A DNA stretch of 64,000 nt from Streptomyces dioscori. GTDB lineage: Bacteria; Actinomycetota; Actinomycetes; Streptomycetales; Streptomycetaceae. The first letter of the stretch is position 1; every line of letters begins with the position of its first letter. Location: positions 408,154-472,153 of the forward strand of contig NZ_KZ679044.1 of NCBI RefSeq assembly GCF_003024195.1. Reading direction: 5' to 3'. The notes beneath the pieces were generated by a model. That model searched no databases and had not been told where the DNA came from. It was given only the letters and a program-made list of their open reading frames with translations. A program made the translations under genes and the position numbers. This document shows, piece after piece, positions 1 through 7,968 of the stretch.

Positions 1-213
1 GTAGTCCTTGATGAGGCCCAGGCGGTCGCCCATCGCGGGCAGGTCCCGCGCCTCGGTGTCGGTGAGGCCGAGTGCCGGGCCGAGGTGCTGGTTGATGTCG
101 GCGTCCACCGCGACGACCGGCGACCCGGTGGTCGCGAGGTGACGGACGAAGAGCGAGGACAGGGTGGTCTTGCCACTGCCGCCCTTCCCAACGAAAGCAA
201 TTTTCATGTTCAT
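1..213 (-). CDS. CooC/MinD-type P-loop ATPase, N-terminal part (runs off left edge)
   Basis: Only the first ~71 codons are present; the gene continues beyond base 1. The translated start reads MNMKIAFVGKGGSGKTTLSS, with a deviant Walker A motif (KGGSGKTT) of the SIMIBI ATPase class. It is followed by VVAVDADINQHLG, where the VDAD is the usual switch-like aspartate strand. A metallocentre-insertion (CooC) or ParA/MinD-type ATPase is the natural reading; the substrate cannot be told from this fragment. Two starts are possible, ATG at 213 or ATG at 207. The gene is divergent from the Fic-like gene at 309, with under 100 bases between them. Confidence 0.85.
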   Translation of the reverse strand, partial: MNMKIAFVGKGGSGKTTLSSLFVRHLATTGSPVVAVDADINQHLGPALGLTDTEARDLPAMGDRLGLIKDY

Positions 214-308
214 GTAGCGTAGTCGTGCCGCTGGCCCGCGGGGTCGCCGGACGTGAAGAAGACCACTCGTTCGTGGAGCACGGGCCGGGGGTGCGTAGGG
301 TCGTACTC

Positions 309-1175
309 ATGAGTACGACAGGAGCGGGTGCGACAGGTACGAACGCCGACCCCCTCGCGGCGCTCGGCACACTGCCCGGTGTGGCGGAGTCCGTGGAGTC
401 CGTGCGCAAGGCCGTGGACCGGGTCTACGGGCACCGCATCATGCGGCGCCGCAGCAACGAGATCACCGGAGAGGCCGCACTGCGGGGCTCCCGCGGATCC
501 GCGTCGCTGTCCGGCGCGGACTGGGCCCTCGAAGAGGTGCGCCGCAGGGCCGACTTCAGCGGGGACGACCAGGCCAGGGTGGTGGGCGCGGCCCTCAGGC
601 TGACCGCCGAGTCGGGTGAACTCCTGTCCATCTGGCGGCAGTCGCCCCTGCGGGTGCTGGCGAGGCTGCATCTGGTGGCCGCCGCCGACAACGGGGACGC
701 GGTCGGACGTCCGCGACGGGACGGGGAGCCGGCCACGGAGACCCCGGCGGCAGGCGCCGCGGGACCCCCGCTGGTCGGGCTCCCCCTGCCGGACGCCGGT
801 GAGGTCGAGGGCCGGCTCGACGGTCTGGCGCGGCTGGTCATCGCGGGGAGTTCGGCGCCCGCCCTGGTGACCGCCGCCGTGGTGCACGGCGAACTGCTCG
901 CGCTGCGCCCCTTCGGCTCCCACAACGGCCTGGTCGCGCGCGCGGCCGAACGGATCGTCCTGGTCGGCAGCGGTCTCGACCCCAAGTCGGTCTGCCCGCC
1001 GGAGGTCGGCCACGCGGAACTCGGACGGGCGGCCTACGCCGCCGCTCTCGACGGCTACGCCTCGGGCACTCCGGACGGGATGGCGGCCTGGATCGCCCAC
1101 TGCGGCAAGGCGGTCGAACTCGGCGCCAGGGAGTCGACGGCTGTGTGCGAGGCGCTGCAGCGGGGCGCTGCGTAG
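309..1175 (+). CDS. Degenerate Fic/DOC-fold protein (conserved actinobacterial, Rv3662c-like position)
   Basis: A 288-residue soluble protein with no signal peptide or membrane segment. Residues ~200-211 read RPFGSHNGLVAR, which lines up with the Fic core HPFx(D/E)GNGRxxR. The catalytic His is replaced by Arg and the GNGR loop is altered, so AMP transfer looks unlikely. Residues ~130-155 are a variable Gly/Pro/Ala linker. ATG at 309 was chosen because the sequence from there (MSTTGAGATG) is the first well-supported start; 225 is an alternative 28 codons upstream. It lies beside the HAD phosphatase and the Tad-like operon, the same neighbourhood as Rv3662c in mycobacteria. Function unknown; the Fic assignment is motif-based inference. 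Confidence 0.75.
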   Translation: MSTTGAGATGTNADPLAALGTLPGVAESVESVRKAVDRVYGHRIMRRRSNEITGEAALRGSRGSASLSGADWALEEVRRRADFSGDDQARVVGAALRLTAESGELLSIWRQSPLRVLARLHLVAAADNGDAVGRPRRDGEPATETPAAGAAGPPLVGLPLPDAGEVEGRLDGLARLVIAGSSAPALVTAAVVHGELLALRPFGSHNGLVARAAERIVLVGSGLDPKSVCPPEVGHAELGRAAYAAALDGYASGTPDGMAAWIAHCGKAVELGARESTAVCEALQRGAA

Positions 1176-1597
1176 GTACCGCTCGGGTGCGGTTCGGGTC
1201 CCTGAACAGGGTTGCGGCGGTACGGATCTCCGTACCGCCGCTGGCATGTCCACCGGGGTACCAGGCGTCCTCGGAGTGTTGCCCATCAGGTCGGGAACTG
1301 TTGCCCGTCGCCTGGTGCGGCTGGCCCGTAATCGACGGGTCGACGTCGCGTGGGTGCCCGGTGTTCATGCGCGGTCCGTGGGGCCTCGGTTGCGTTTGAA
1401 GGTGATCCTTTCGGATGTCCTTGGTCTCGCGGGCCGTTAATCCCTTTGTACTCCTGGTCCGGGGCAAGCGGAACCCCTCGCCGTACTTCTTTACTTTTGC
1501 GGACAGAACCGGGCGAACCGGATGGCAGGCCCGAAGAAGTGAACAAGGAGAGGCCCATGAGGGCCGAGGGGGCTGGAGTGGTGCCTCCTCGGCGGTG
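1176..1597. other. Gene-free interval between convergent genes, with terminator-like palindrome
   Basis: No convincing gene is present. A 13-bp perfect palindrome sits at 1214-1241. From about 1440 to 1560 the base composition is slightly lower in GC. An AAGGAGAGG box precedes an ATG at 1557, but the reading frame beyond it is antisense to the HAD phosphatase and does not look like protein. Confidence 0.5.
1214..1241. terminator. Hairpin terminator after the Fic-like gene
   Basis: GCGGCGGTACGGA and its exact complement TCCGTACCGCCGC are separated by two bases, about 40 bases after the stop codon at 1175. There is no T-tract, as is common in Streptomyces. It could also be an operator. Confidence 0.6.
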
Positions 1598-2434
1598 TCA
1601 GCCCACCGCCGCGCGGCGCCTGCTGGCGTACCAGACGAGCCCCGCGGTGGCCGCCGCCGCCCCTATGGCCGCCGCCGCGACGATGGCCGGGCGGGGTGTC
1701 ACGGACAGCCGCTGCTTGAGGCGCACCGGGTGGTTGAAGTCGAGGATGGGCCACGCGCGCGTGAGGGCCTCGCGGCGCAGCGCACGGTCCGGGTTCACCG
1801 CGTGGGGGTGGCCGACCGCCGAGAGCATCGGGATGTCGGTCGCCGAGTCGCTGTACGCGTAGCAGCGCGACAGGTCGTATCCCTCGGACGCGGCCAGCTC
1901 CTTGACGGCCTCGGCCTTGGTGGGGCCGTACGCGTAGTACTCCACCTCGCCCGTGAAACAGCCGTCGTCGCCCACGACCATGCGGGTGGCCACCACCCGG
2001 TCGGCGCCCAGGAGTTCGCCGATCGGTTCTACCACCTCCGCGCCGGAGGTGGAGACGATCACGACGTCGCGGCCGGCGGTGTGGTGCTCCTCGATGAGGG
2101 AGGCGGCCTCGTCGTAGATGATCGGGTCGATCAGGTCGTGCAGGGTCTCGGCGACGATCTCCTTCACCTGCTGGACGTTCCAGCCGCGGCACAGCGCGGA
2201 CAGGTACTCGCGCATGCGCTCCATCTGGTCGTGGTCGGCGCCGCCGGCGAGGAACACGAACTGGGCATATGCGGTACGCAACACCGCCCGGCGGTTGATC
2301 AGGCCGCCTTGGTAGAACGACTTGCTGAAGGTGAGCGTGCTCGACTTCGCAATGACCGTCTTGTCCAGGTCAAAGAAGGCCGCTGTACGAGGCAAGGAGT
2401 GGTTTTCCACGGGTTGAGCATATGCGCCCGCCAT
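1598..2434 (-). CDS. HAD-IB family phosphatase with C-terminal membrane anchor
   Basis: A 278-residue HAD-superfamily hydrolase of the SerB-like IB subfamily. Motif I is FFDLDKT (residues ~20-26), with the nucleophile Asp and acid/base Asp. Motif II is VIVSTSGAE. Motifs III/IV are represented by YAYSDSATDIPML. The C-terminus has an Ala-rich hydrophobic stretch followed by Arg-rich residues (WYASRRR), which should anchor it to the membrane. The ATG at 2434 has no Shine-Dalgarno sequence but lies just after CACACTAG, so a leaderless message is plausible; an upstream start at 2497 is less likely. It is divergent from the small RNA and ssd, matching the Rv3661 / B11 RNA / Rv3660c arrangement. Substrate unknown; phosphoserine or lipid phosphate are family possibilities. 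Confidence 0.88.
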   Translation of the reverse strand: MAGAYAQPVENHSLPRTAAFFDLDKTVIAKSSTLTFSKSFYQGGLINRRAVLRTAYAQFVFLAGGADHDQMERMREYLSALCRGWNVQQVKEIVAETLHDLIDPIIYDEAASLIEEHHTAGRDVVIVSTSGAEVVEPIGELLGADRVVATRMVVGDDGCFTGEVEYYAYGPTKAEAVKELAASEGYDLSRCYAYSDSATDIPMLSAVGHPHAVNPDRALRREALTRAWPILDFNHPVRLKQRLSVTPRPAIVAAAAIGAAAATAGLVWYASRRRAAVG

Positions 2435-2521
2435 TCGGGCTAGTGTGGGACGTGTGGGTTTGCCTGAGAGAGCTCTCGGGTACACCATGGAAGTCACGGA
2501 TCGTTCGCGACCGTGCTAACC

Positions 2522-2660
2522 CGGTTTGGCTCCTCCCCCCCCGAGTCAAACCGTGGGGACGACCCCCGCTCTCCCCCCCGGCGGGGGTCGTCGCATGTCC
2601 GGACGGGTTTTCCCGTCCGTTGTTGAGAACGCCGGGCCCCGCACTGCGGGGCCCGGCGTT
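2522..2660 (+). ncRNA. 6C-type small RNA (B11 / scr3559-like), C-rich hairpin loops
   Basis: Two successive stem-loops each display a run of cytosines in the loop. The first is 2522-2553, an 11-bp stem with one G-U pair and loop CCTCCCCCCCC-like. The second is 2558-2592, a 12-bp perfect stem GACGACCCCCGC/GCGGGGGTCGTC with an 11-nt loop TCTCCCCCCCG. A short hairpin (2601-2618) and a strong terminator (2628-2660) follow. Two hairpins with at least six Cs each define the actinobacterial 6C RNA class. In mycobacteria that RNA (B11) lies between the HAD phosphatase and ssd homologues, as here. The 5' end is not established and could lie up to ~70 bases upstream. C-rich loops are known to bind G-rich Shine-Dalgarno regions in trans. 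Confidence 0.85.
2628..2660 (+). terminator. Strong terminator of the 6C small RNA
   Basis: A perfect 15-bp stem (2628-2642 with 2646-2660) and a 3-base loop ACT, followed by TCTCTGTCT. It ends the small-RNA unit before the ssd leader. Confidence 0.85.
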
Positions 2661-3003
2661 TCTCTGTCTCCGCACAGGATTCGTCACTGTCCGTAGCTGT
2701 GGGATCGCGTGAGGGAAGCGCGAGGAAGTCGTACAACGGTCACCGGTTTGGGTGAAGGCGATATTCACAGGCGCCGAGTTGTCCACAGTTATCGAGCAAG
2801 ATCCACACGATTTCCGGCTTCGCTGCACCGTGATTCCAGCGCGTACCGCTTGCGGAAGTTCATGGCCGGTTCCGTTTGTTCGGCGGCTATGGCCGGTTCG
2901 TATCGGCGGTTCATATGGAGGGCCGGTTGGCCGCTCTTGCGCTGGGCGGGATTCGCGGGACCGCAGGGGTCCCGCGACGAAGCAGCGAAGGGGGCTGGAG
3001 AGC
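2661..3003. other. Leader/promoter interval upstream of ssd, with a DnaA-box 9-mer
   Basis: No gene is seen. It contains TTGTCCACA at 2779-2787, identical to the Streptomyces DnaA-box consensus, and a direct repeat ATGGCCGGTTC at 2862-2872 and 2889-2899 (27 bp apart). A strong RBS (GGAG) lies just before the ssd GTG. Confidence 0.5.
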
Positions 3004-4107
3004 GTGGCGGGAGCCATCACACACGACCGGCCGTCGGCCGCCGAGGGGCGGCAGGGCGGACCGTTGATCGTCACCGAGGACGCGGATCTGCTGGACGACC
3101 TGCTGCGGCTGTGCGCCGCGGCCGGCGCCCGGCCCGAAGTCCATCACGGGGTGCCGGAGCGCGGCGGCGGCTGGGACACGGCACCGCTGGTGCTCGTCGG
3201 CGACGACGCCTCGCGCCGGGTGCGCGGCGCCACCCGCCGCCGCGGAGTCGTCCTGGTGGGTCGGGATCAGGACGATCCGGGGGTCTGGAGAAGGGCTGTG
3301 GAGATCGGCGCCGACCACGTGCTGATGCTGCCGGATGGCGAACAATGGTTGGTCGACCGCATCGCCGACGTGGCCGAGGGAGTCGGACCGCCCGCCCTCA
3401 CCGTCGGCGTGATCGGCGGCCGCGGAGGCGCCGGATCGTCCACGCTCGCCTGCGCGCTCGCGGTCACCTCGGCGCGCCAGGGCGCCCGCACGCTCCTTGT
3501 CGACGCGGACCCGCTGGGCGGCGGACTCGATGTACTCCTCGGCGGTGAATCCGTCGAGGGGCTCCGCTGGCCCGCCTTCGCCGCCTCGCACGGACGCGTC
3601 GGCGGGGGCGCCCTGGAGGAGTCGCTGCCCTCACTGCACGCCCTGCGCGTCCTCAGCTGGGACCGGGGCGACTGCGTCACCGTGGCGCCCGAAGCGGTCC
3701 GCGCGGTCCTGGCCGCCGCCAGACGGCGCGGCGGGGTGGTGGTCGTCGACCTGCCGCGCCGGATCGACGAAGGGGTCGCCGAGGCTCTCGCCCAGATCGA
3801 CCTCGGAGTGCTCGTCGTCCCGGCCGAGCTGCGTGCCGTCGCGGCGGCCGGACGGGTGGCGTCCGCGGTCGGCATGGTCCTGAGGGACCTGCGCGTCGCG
3901 GTCCGCGGGCCGTACGCGCCAGGTCTGGACGACCGTGAGGTGGCCCGGCTTCTCGGACTGCCCCTGATGGGCGAGGTGCCCACGGAGACAGGGCTGCCGG
4001 CCGCCCAGGAGCGCGGAGCTCCGCCCGGCGGGGACGGCCGCGGGCCGCTCGCCCGCTTCTGCTCGGCGTTCTGGGAGCGGGCCGCGGTCGCCGGAGGGGG
4101 CGTATGA
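3004..4107 (+). CDS. ssd: Septum-site-determining / CpaE-like ATPase of the Tad locus
   Basis: A 367-residue MinD/CpaE-superfamily protein. An N-terminal receiver-like region (to ~residue 130) precedes the ATPase core. Residues ~136-153 read GVIGGRGGAGSSTLACAL, a deviant Walker A in which the usual KGGxGKT Lys is replaced (RGGAGSST). LLVDADPLGGGLD follows, with the conserved Asp of this family. GTG at 3004 is preferred because GCTGGAGAGC precedes it at ideal spacing. It overlaps the next gene by ATGA. It is first in the Tad-like operon, so a role in positioning the pilus or secretion machine is likely. The mycobacterial orthologue Rv3660c is called Ssd because its overexpression blocks septation. 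Confidence 0.88.
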   Translation: MAGAITHDRPSAAEGRQGGPLIVTEDADLLDDLLRLCAAAGARPEVHHGVPERGGGWDTAPLVLVGDDASRRVRGATRRRGVVLVGRDQDDPGVWRRAVEIGADHVLMLPDGEQWLVDRIADVAEGVGPPALTVGVIGGRGGAGSSTLACALAVTSARQGARTLLVDADPLGGGLDVLLGGESVEGLRWPAFAASHGRVGGGALEESLPSLHALRVLSWDRGDCVTVAPEAVRAVLAAARRRGGVVVVDLPRRIDEGVAEALAQIDLGVLVVPAELRAVAAAGRVASAVGMVLRDLRVAVRGPYAPGLDDREVARLLGLPLMGEVPTETGLPAAQERGAPPGGDGRGPLARFCSAFWERAAVAGGGV

Positions 4108-5495
4108 GCGGGGGGACGGGCCTGCGTGACGGTTCTCCGGTGCGTGCGGGGTCGTCGAGGGGCCGCTTCTTCGGAGGGCGCAATGACCCGGGCACCCCCG
4201 GTCGCCCGGGCATGGGGCCGCTCGGCCGCCCAGGCGCCGGAACACTCGGCCGCCCGGGCCCGGGGCCGCTCGTGGGCGGGCCGCCGCACGGCGGCCCGGC
4301 CTCCGACACGGGACTGCTGGACGGGGTCCGGCAGTGGCTGGCCGCGAGCGGGGGCGAGCCGACTCCCGCGCGCGTGGCGCAGGCCCTGCGGGAGCAGGGG
4401 CGGGTGCTCGGGGACGCCGAAGTCCTCGGTGCGGCCGAGCGGTTGCGGTCGGAGCTGGTGGGGAGCGGCCCGCTGGAACCGCTGCTCGACGACCCCTCGG
4501 TGACCGATGTGCTGGTCTCGGCGCCCGACCGGGTGTGGGTGGACCGCGGCGGCGGCCTGGAACTGACCGCCGTGTCCTTCCCGGACGCGGCGGCCGTACG
4601 GCGCCTCGCACAGCGGCTCGCGGCCGTGGCCGGGCGGCGCCTGGACGACGCCCACCCCTGGGTGGACGCCAGGCTGCCCGACGGCACCCGGCTGCACGCG
4701 GTGCTGCCGCCTGTCGCCGTCGGCTCGACCTGCCTGTCCCTGCGGGTCGTCCGGCCGAGGGCGTTCACCCTCGCCGAACTGGTGACCGCGGGGACGGTAC
4801 CGCCCGGCGGGGACCGGCTGCTGCGCGCGCTGCTCGACGCGAGGCTCTCGTTCCTGATCAGCGGTGGCACGGGCAGCGGCAAGACGACCCTCCTCAGCGC
4901 GTTGCTCGGCCTCGTCGGGCCGGGGGAGCGGATCGTGCTCGCCGAGGACTCGGCGGAGCTGCGCCCCGACCACCCCCATGTCGTCCGGCTGGAATCCAGA
5001 CCGCCCAACCAGGAGGGCGCCGGGCTCGTCACGCTCCAGGACCTGGTGCGCCAGGCGCTGCGCATGCGGCCGGACCGCTTGGTGGTCGGCGAGGTCCGGG
5101 GGCCCGAAGTGGTGGCGCTGCTGGCCGCGTTGAACACGGGACACGAGGGCGGCTGCGGAACGGTGCACGCCAACGCCGCCTCCGGCGTACCGGCCCGTCT
5201 GGAGGCCCTGGGCACGGCCGCCGGTCTCGACCGGGCCGCGCTGCACAGCCAGGTGGCGGCGGCGCTGTCGGTGGTGCTCCATCTCGTACGCGACCGGGCC
5301 GGGCGGCGGCGGATCGCCGAGGTCCATGTGCTGGAGCGGGATCCGGCGGGACTGGTCGTGACGGTGCCCGCACTGCGATGGGGCGCGGAGGCCTTCACGT
5401 ACGGGCGCGGGTGGGAGCGGCTGCGGGGGCTGCTCGGCGGCATGGGAGGCGTGAGAGACGTGGGTGGCGTGAGCGAACGGAGGGGTGGGTTGTGA
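4104..5495 (+). CDS. tadA: TadA/CpaF-type secretion ATPase
   Basis: A 463-residue hexameric-type traffic ATPase of the type II/IV secretion superfamily. The first ~65 residues are a Gly/Pro/Arg-rich variable segment with repeats of GRPG. The P-loop FLISGGTGSGKTTLLS is at ~residues 250-265. The Walker B/Asp-box region RLVVGEVRGPEVVALL is at ~325-340, and the His-box TVHANAASG follows. It should energise assembly of the Flp-like pilus made by the downstream genes. Translational coupling is evident at both ends: ATGA overlap with ssd and GTGA overlap with tadB. Confidence 0.93.
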   Translation: MSGGTGLRDGSPVRAGSSRGRFFGGRNDPGTPGRPGMGPLGRPGAGTLGRPGPGPLVGGPPHGGPASDTGLLDGVRQWLAASGGEPTPARVAQALREQGRVLGDAEVLGAAERLRSELVGSGPLEPLLDDPSVTDVLVSAPDRVWVDRGGGLELTAVSFPDAAAVRRLAQRLAAVAGRRLDDAHPWVDARLPDGTRLHAVLPPVAVGSTCLSLRVVRPRAFTLAELVTAGTVPPGGDRLLRALLDARLSFLISGGTGSGKTTLLSALLGLVGPGERIVLAEDSAELRPDHPHVVRLESRPPNQEGAGLVTLQDLVRQALRMRPDRLVVGEVRGPEVVALLAALNTGHEGGCGTVHANAASGVPARLEALGTAAGLDRAALHSQVAAALSVVLHLVRDRAGRRRIAEVHVLERDPAGLVVTVPALRWGAEAFTYGRGWERLRGLLGGMGGVRDVGGVSERRGGL

Positions 5496-6385
5496 CGGGG
5501 GTCGCCGGGGTGTCGGTGGTGGTGGCGGTGGCGTGTGCCGGGACGGCGGTCTGGGTGATGGGTGGGGGCGGGCACGGGACGCGGCGGGCGCGGCTGGTGT
5601 GTGCGGGTGGCGGGGCGGCTGCGACCGGGCCCCGGCCGCCGTCGCCGTCGTCGCCGTGGAGCCGGGCGCTGCGAACCGGTGAGTGGCTTCGGCGGCTGCA
5701 CGGGACGCGGGGCGAGTGGTGGGCGCTGGTCGCCGGGTCGGTGGTCGGCCTGCTGGGAGCGTCTGTTGTGCCGGTGGTCCTGGGGGCGCTCGGAGTTCCC
5801 CTGGTACGCAGGGCCCGGCGGGCCGGAGCGGCGCGGCGGGCGCGGGAACGGCGGGCCGCCGCGGTGATCGCGCTGTGCGGGGCGCTCGCGGGGGAAGTCC
5901 GGGCCGGACGGCAGCCGGGCGAGGCGCTGCTGGGCGCCGCCCAGGACTCGGGAGGGCTCGGGGACGTACAGGCGTCGGTCCTGGCGGCCGCGCGGTTCGG
6001 TGGGGATGTGCCGGGCGCGCTCACCGACGCCTCCAGGCGGCCCGGGGCCGAAGGACTGCTGGGGCTCGCCGCTTGCTGGCGGGTCGCCGTGGACCGGGGT
6101 GCGGGTCTCGCCGCCGGGCTCGACCGGCTGGAGGGGGCGCTGCGCGCCGAGCGGGACCAACGCGCCGACCTGCGGGCCCAGTTGGCGGGCGCCCGGTCGA
6201 CCGCGGTGCTGCTCGCGGGGTTGCCGGCGCTCGGGCTGCTCCTGGGCACCGCGCTCGGCGCCGACCCGCTGCACATCGTTCTGCACACCGGTGCGGGCCT
6301 CGGCTGCCTGCTGGTCGGCGGTCTGCTGGAGGGCGTCGGCCTGTGGTGGGCGCTGCGGATCGTACGGGGAGCGGAGGACGGATGA
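5492..6385 (+). CDS. tadB: TadB-like inner-membrane platform protein
   Basis: A 298-residue membrane protein. It has a hydrophobic N-terminus (residues ~3-20), two further segments around residues 70-100, an amphipathic GspF/T2SSF-like region (LCGALAGEVRAGRQPGEALL; PLHIVLHTGAGL) and two C-terminal membrane helices. T2SSF domains form the membrane platform on which the TadA ATPase acts. The GTG at 5492 overlaps the tadA stop and the ATG of tadC overlaps its own stop, so the three genes are translationally coupled. Confidence 0.88.
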   Translation: MTGVAGVSVVVAVACAGTAVWVMGGGGHGTRRARLVCAGGGAAATGPRPPSPSSPWSRALRTGEWLRRLHGTRGEWWALVAGSVVGLLGASVVPVVLGALGVPLVRRARRAGAARRARERRAAAVIALCGALAGEVRAGRQPGEALLGAAQDSGGLGDVQASVLAAARFGGDVPGALTDASRRPGAEGLLGLAACWRVAVDRGAGLAAGLDRLEGALRAERDQRADLRAQLAGARSTAVLLAGLPALGLLLGTALGADPLHIVLHTGAGLGCLLVGGLLEGVGLWWALRIVRGAEDG

Positions 6386-7197
6386 GTGCGGAGGTTGTCC
6401 ACAGGCTGGGGGCGGCGGTGTGGGTGGCGGCGGGATTGTGGGCGCTCGCCCGGTCCCTGGGAGCGGCACGGCGGAAGCGGAGGGTCCGCAGGCGCTCGGA
6501 GGCCCTGCTGACGATCCTGGCCGACGATCGCGAACCGGTTGGGCAGGACGCCTCCTTCGGGCTGCGCTCGCAGCTGCGTGACGTGGTGCGGCGATGGCTG
6601 CCGGTGATCGGCGCCCTGCTCGCCTGCTGGGTGTTCGTCGGGGGCACGGCCGGGGCCGCGGTGGGACTTGTGGCCGCGTTCGGGATGTGGCGGTGGCGGC
6701 GCGGATCGGCGTCGGCGTCGGAGCCGGAGTTCGACGCGGCGCGGGCCGCGCGGCAACTGCCCCTTGCCGCTGATCTGCTGGCCGCCTGCATCGCGGCGGG
6801 CGCGAGTCCCGTCGTGGCTGCCCGGGCGGTGGGGGAGGCGCTGGAGGGGCCCGTGGGAGCGCGGCTGGCGCGGGGAGCGGCCGAGGTACGACTCGGCGGT
6901 GAACCGGCGGAGGCCTGGACCGCACTGGCCGCGTTGCCCGGGGCCCGGGGGCTGGCCCGGTTGCTGGAGCGGGCCGGCGATTCGGGAGTACCGGCGGCGG
7001 TACCGGTCGCGCGCCTCGCCTCCGAGGCCCGTGCGGAACGGGGGCGCGCCGCTACGGCACGGGCGCGACGGGCGGGTGTCCTGATCACCGCTCCCGTCGG
7101 GCTGTGCTTCCTGCCCGCGTTCATCGCGATCGGCGTACTGCCGGTGGTGCTCGGGCTGGCGAGCGGGGTGCTGGACGGGGGTGCTGGACGGGGGTGA
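6382..7197 (+). CDS. tadC: TadC-like inner-membrane platform protein
   Basis: A 271-residue second T2SSF-type protein, paired with tadB. The N-terminal helix at residues ~10-25 is followed by a basic loop, two membrane helices near 75-110, a cytosolic four-helix domain (AADLLAACIAAGASPVVAARAVGEAL) and a C-terminal hairpin of membrane helices (CFLPAFIAIGVLPVVLGLAS). The start codon overlaps the tadB stop (ATGA). The last residues are a short Gly-rich tail. Confidence 0.87.
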   Translation: MSAEVVHRLGAAVWVAAGLWALARSLGAARRKRRVRRRSEALLTILADDREPVGQDASFGLRSQLRDVVRRWLPVIGALLACWVFVGGTAGAAVGLVAAFGMWRWRRGSASASEPEFDAARAARQLPLAADLLAACIAAGASPVVAARAVGEALEGPVGARLARGAAEVRLGGEPAEAWTALAALPGARGLARLLERAGDSGVPAAVPVARLASEARAERGRAATARARRAGVLITAPVGLCFLPAFIAIGVLPVVLGLASGVLDGGAGRG

Positions 7198-7328
7198 CGG
7201 ACGGGGGCGACGGATGACGGGCTGAGCCACGCGTGAGCGAGGTCAGCGGGCAGAGGTCAGCGGCCATAGGCCAGATGCCGAGGGTCGCGGTTCAAAGGTC
7301 AACGGGACAGAGCTGTACGGGGGTTCGG

Positions 7329-7571
7329 ATGGACAAGGCAGTGCGGGTTCGGGTTCAGGCGCGGGCGTGGGCGTGGGTTCTGAAGGGGCGGGCCCGGGTG
7401 GGACGGGCAGGGTCGGTGCGGAGGGACGCCGGGATGGTCACGTCCGAGTACGCGATGGGGCTGATCGCGGCGGTGGGGTTCGCCGCGCTGCTCTACGAGG
7501 TGCTGACCAGCGGGCAGGTGCGCGGGTTTCTGCAGGACATCGTGGGACGGGCGCTCAGTGGGGAGTTCTGA
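7329..7571 (+). CDS. DUF4244 Flp-pilin-like subunit
   Basis: About 80 residues from ATG 7329. A very basic leader (KAVRVRVQARAWAWVLKGRARVGRAG) ends at RRDAGMVTSEYAMGLIAAVGFAALLYEVL. The short leader, a small residue-Met/Ala-T-S-E-Y junction with a Glu at position +5 and a long hydrophobic helix are the hallmarks of Flp/TadE class pilins; DUF4244 is the actinobacterial version. A GTG at 7233 would add 32 residues. It is the probable major pilin of the locus. No prepilin peptidase gene is nearby. Confidence 0.82.
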   Translation: MDKAVRVRVQARAWAWVLKGRARVGRAGSVRRDAGMVTSEYAMGLIAAVGFAALLYEVLTSGQVRGFLQDIVGRALSGEF

Positions 7572-7572
7572 G

Positions 7573-7968
7573 GTGAGTGCGAGTGCGAGTGTGAGGGCGG
7601 GTGCGGGTGAGAGGTCGGTGACCCGGGACCGCGGTTTCGTGACGGCGGAGGCGGCTGTGGTGCTGCCCGTGCTGGTCGCGTTCACGATGGCGCTGGTCTG
7701 GGCGTTGCTGGCCGCGGCCGCGCTGATCCAGTGCGTGGACGCGGCCCGGGCCGGCGCTCGCGCGGCGGCCCGGCAGGAACCGCCGGGCACGGTGCTGAAG
7801 ACCGCCCGCCGGGCGGCGCCGAGCGGTGCCAGGATCTCGGTCCGACGCGAGGGCGACCTGGTGCACGTCCGGGTACGGGCCGAGACCCCCGGTCCGGACG
7901 CGCTGACCCTCGACCTCACACAGGAGGCAACCGCCTTGGCGGAGGAGACGGTCGGGGCGGTTCGGTGA
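7573..7968 (+). CDS. TadE-family pseudopilin
   Basis: 131 residues. After a short basic leader the motif RDRGFVTAEAAVVLPVLVAFTMALVWALLAAAAL has the Glu-containing TadE signature at the start of the membrane helix. The rest is a periplasm/exterior-facing domain. GTG at 7573 is preferred over an earlier GTG at 7558 because GGGGAG is correctly spaced before it. It is cotranscribed with the pilin gene, and its stop overlaps the next start (GTGA). Confidence 0.85.
   Translation: MSASASVRAGAGERSVTRDRGFVTAEAAVVLPVLVAFTMALVWALLAAAALIQCVDAARAGARAAARQEPPGTVLKTARRAAPSGARISVRREGDLVHVRVRAETPGPDALTLDLTQEATALAEETVGAVR

Noticed and set aside
1415..2443. Long plus-strand open frame, with an RBS-like AAGGAGAGG before ATG 1557
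   Set aside because: It is antisense to the HAD phosphatase, whose motifs are clear; the translated product has no protein character.
6395..6403. Replication origin suggested by DnaA-box 9-mers
   Set aside because: Only two isolated boxes; no box cluster, dnaA or dnaN nearby.
3267..6925. Very long minus-strand open frames opposite the Tad operon
   Set aside because: They are GC-skew shadows of coupled plus-strand genes with clear motifs; their products are Arg/Pro/Ala-rich.
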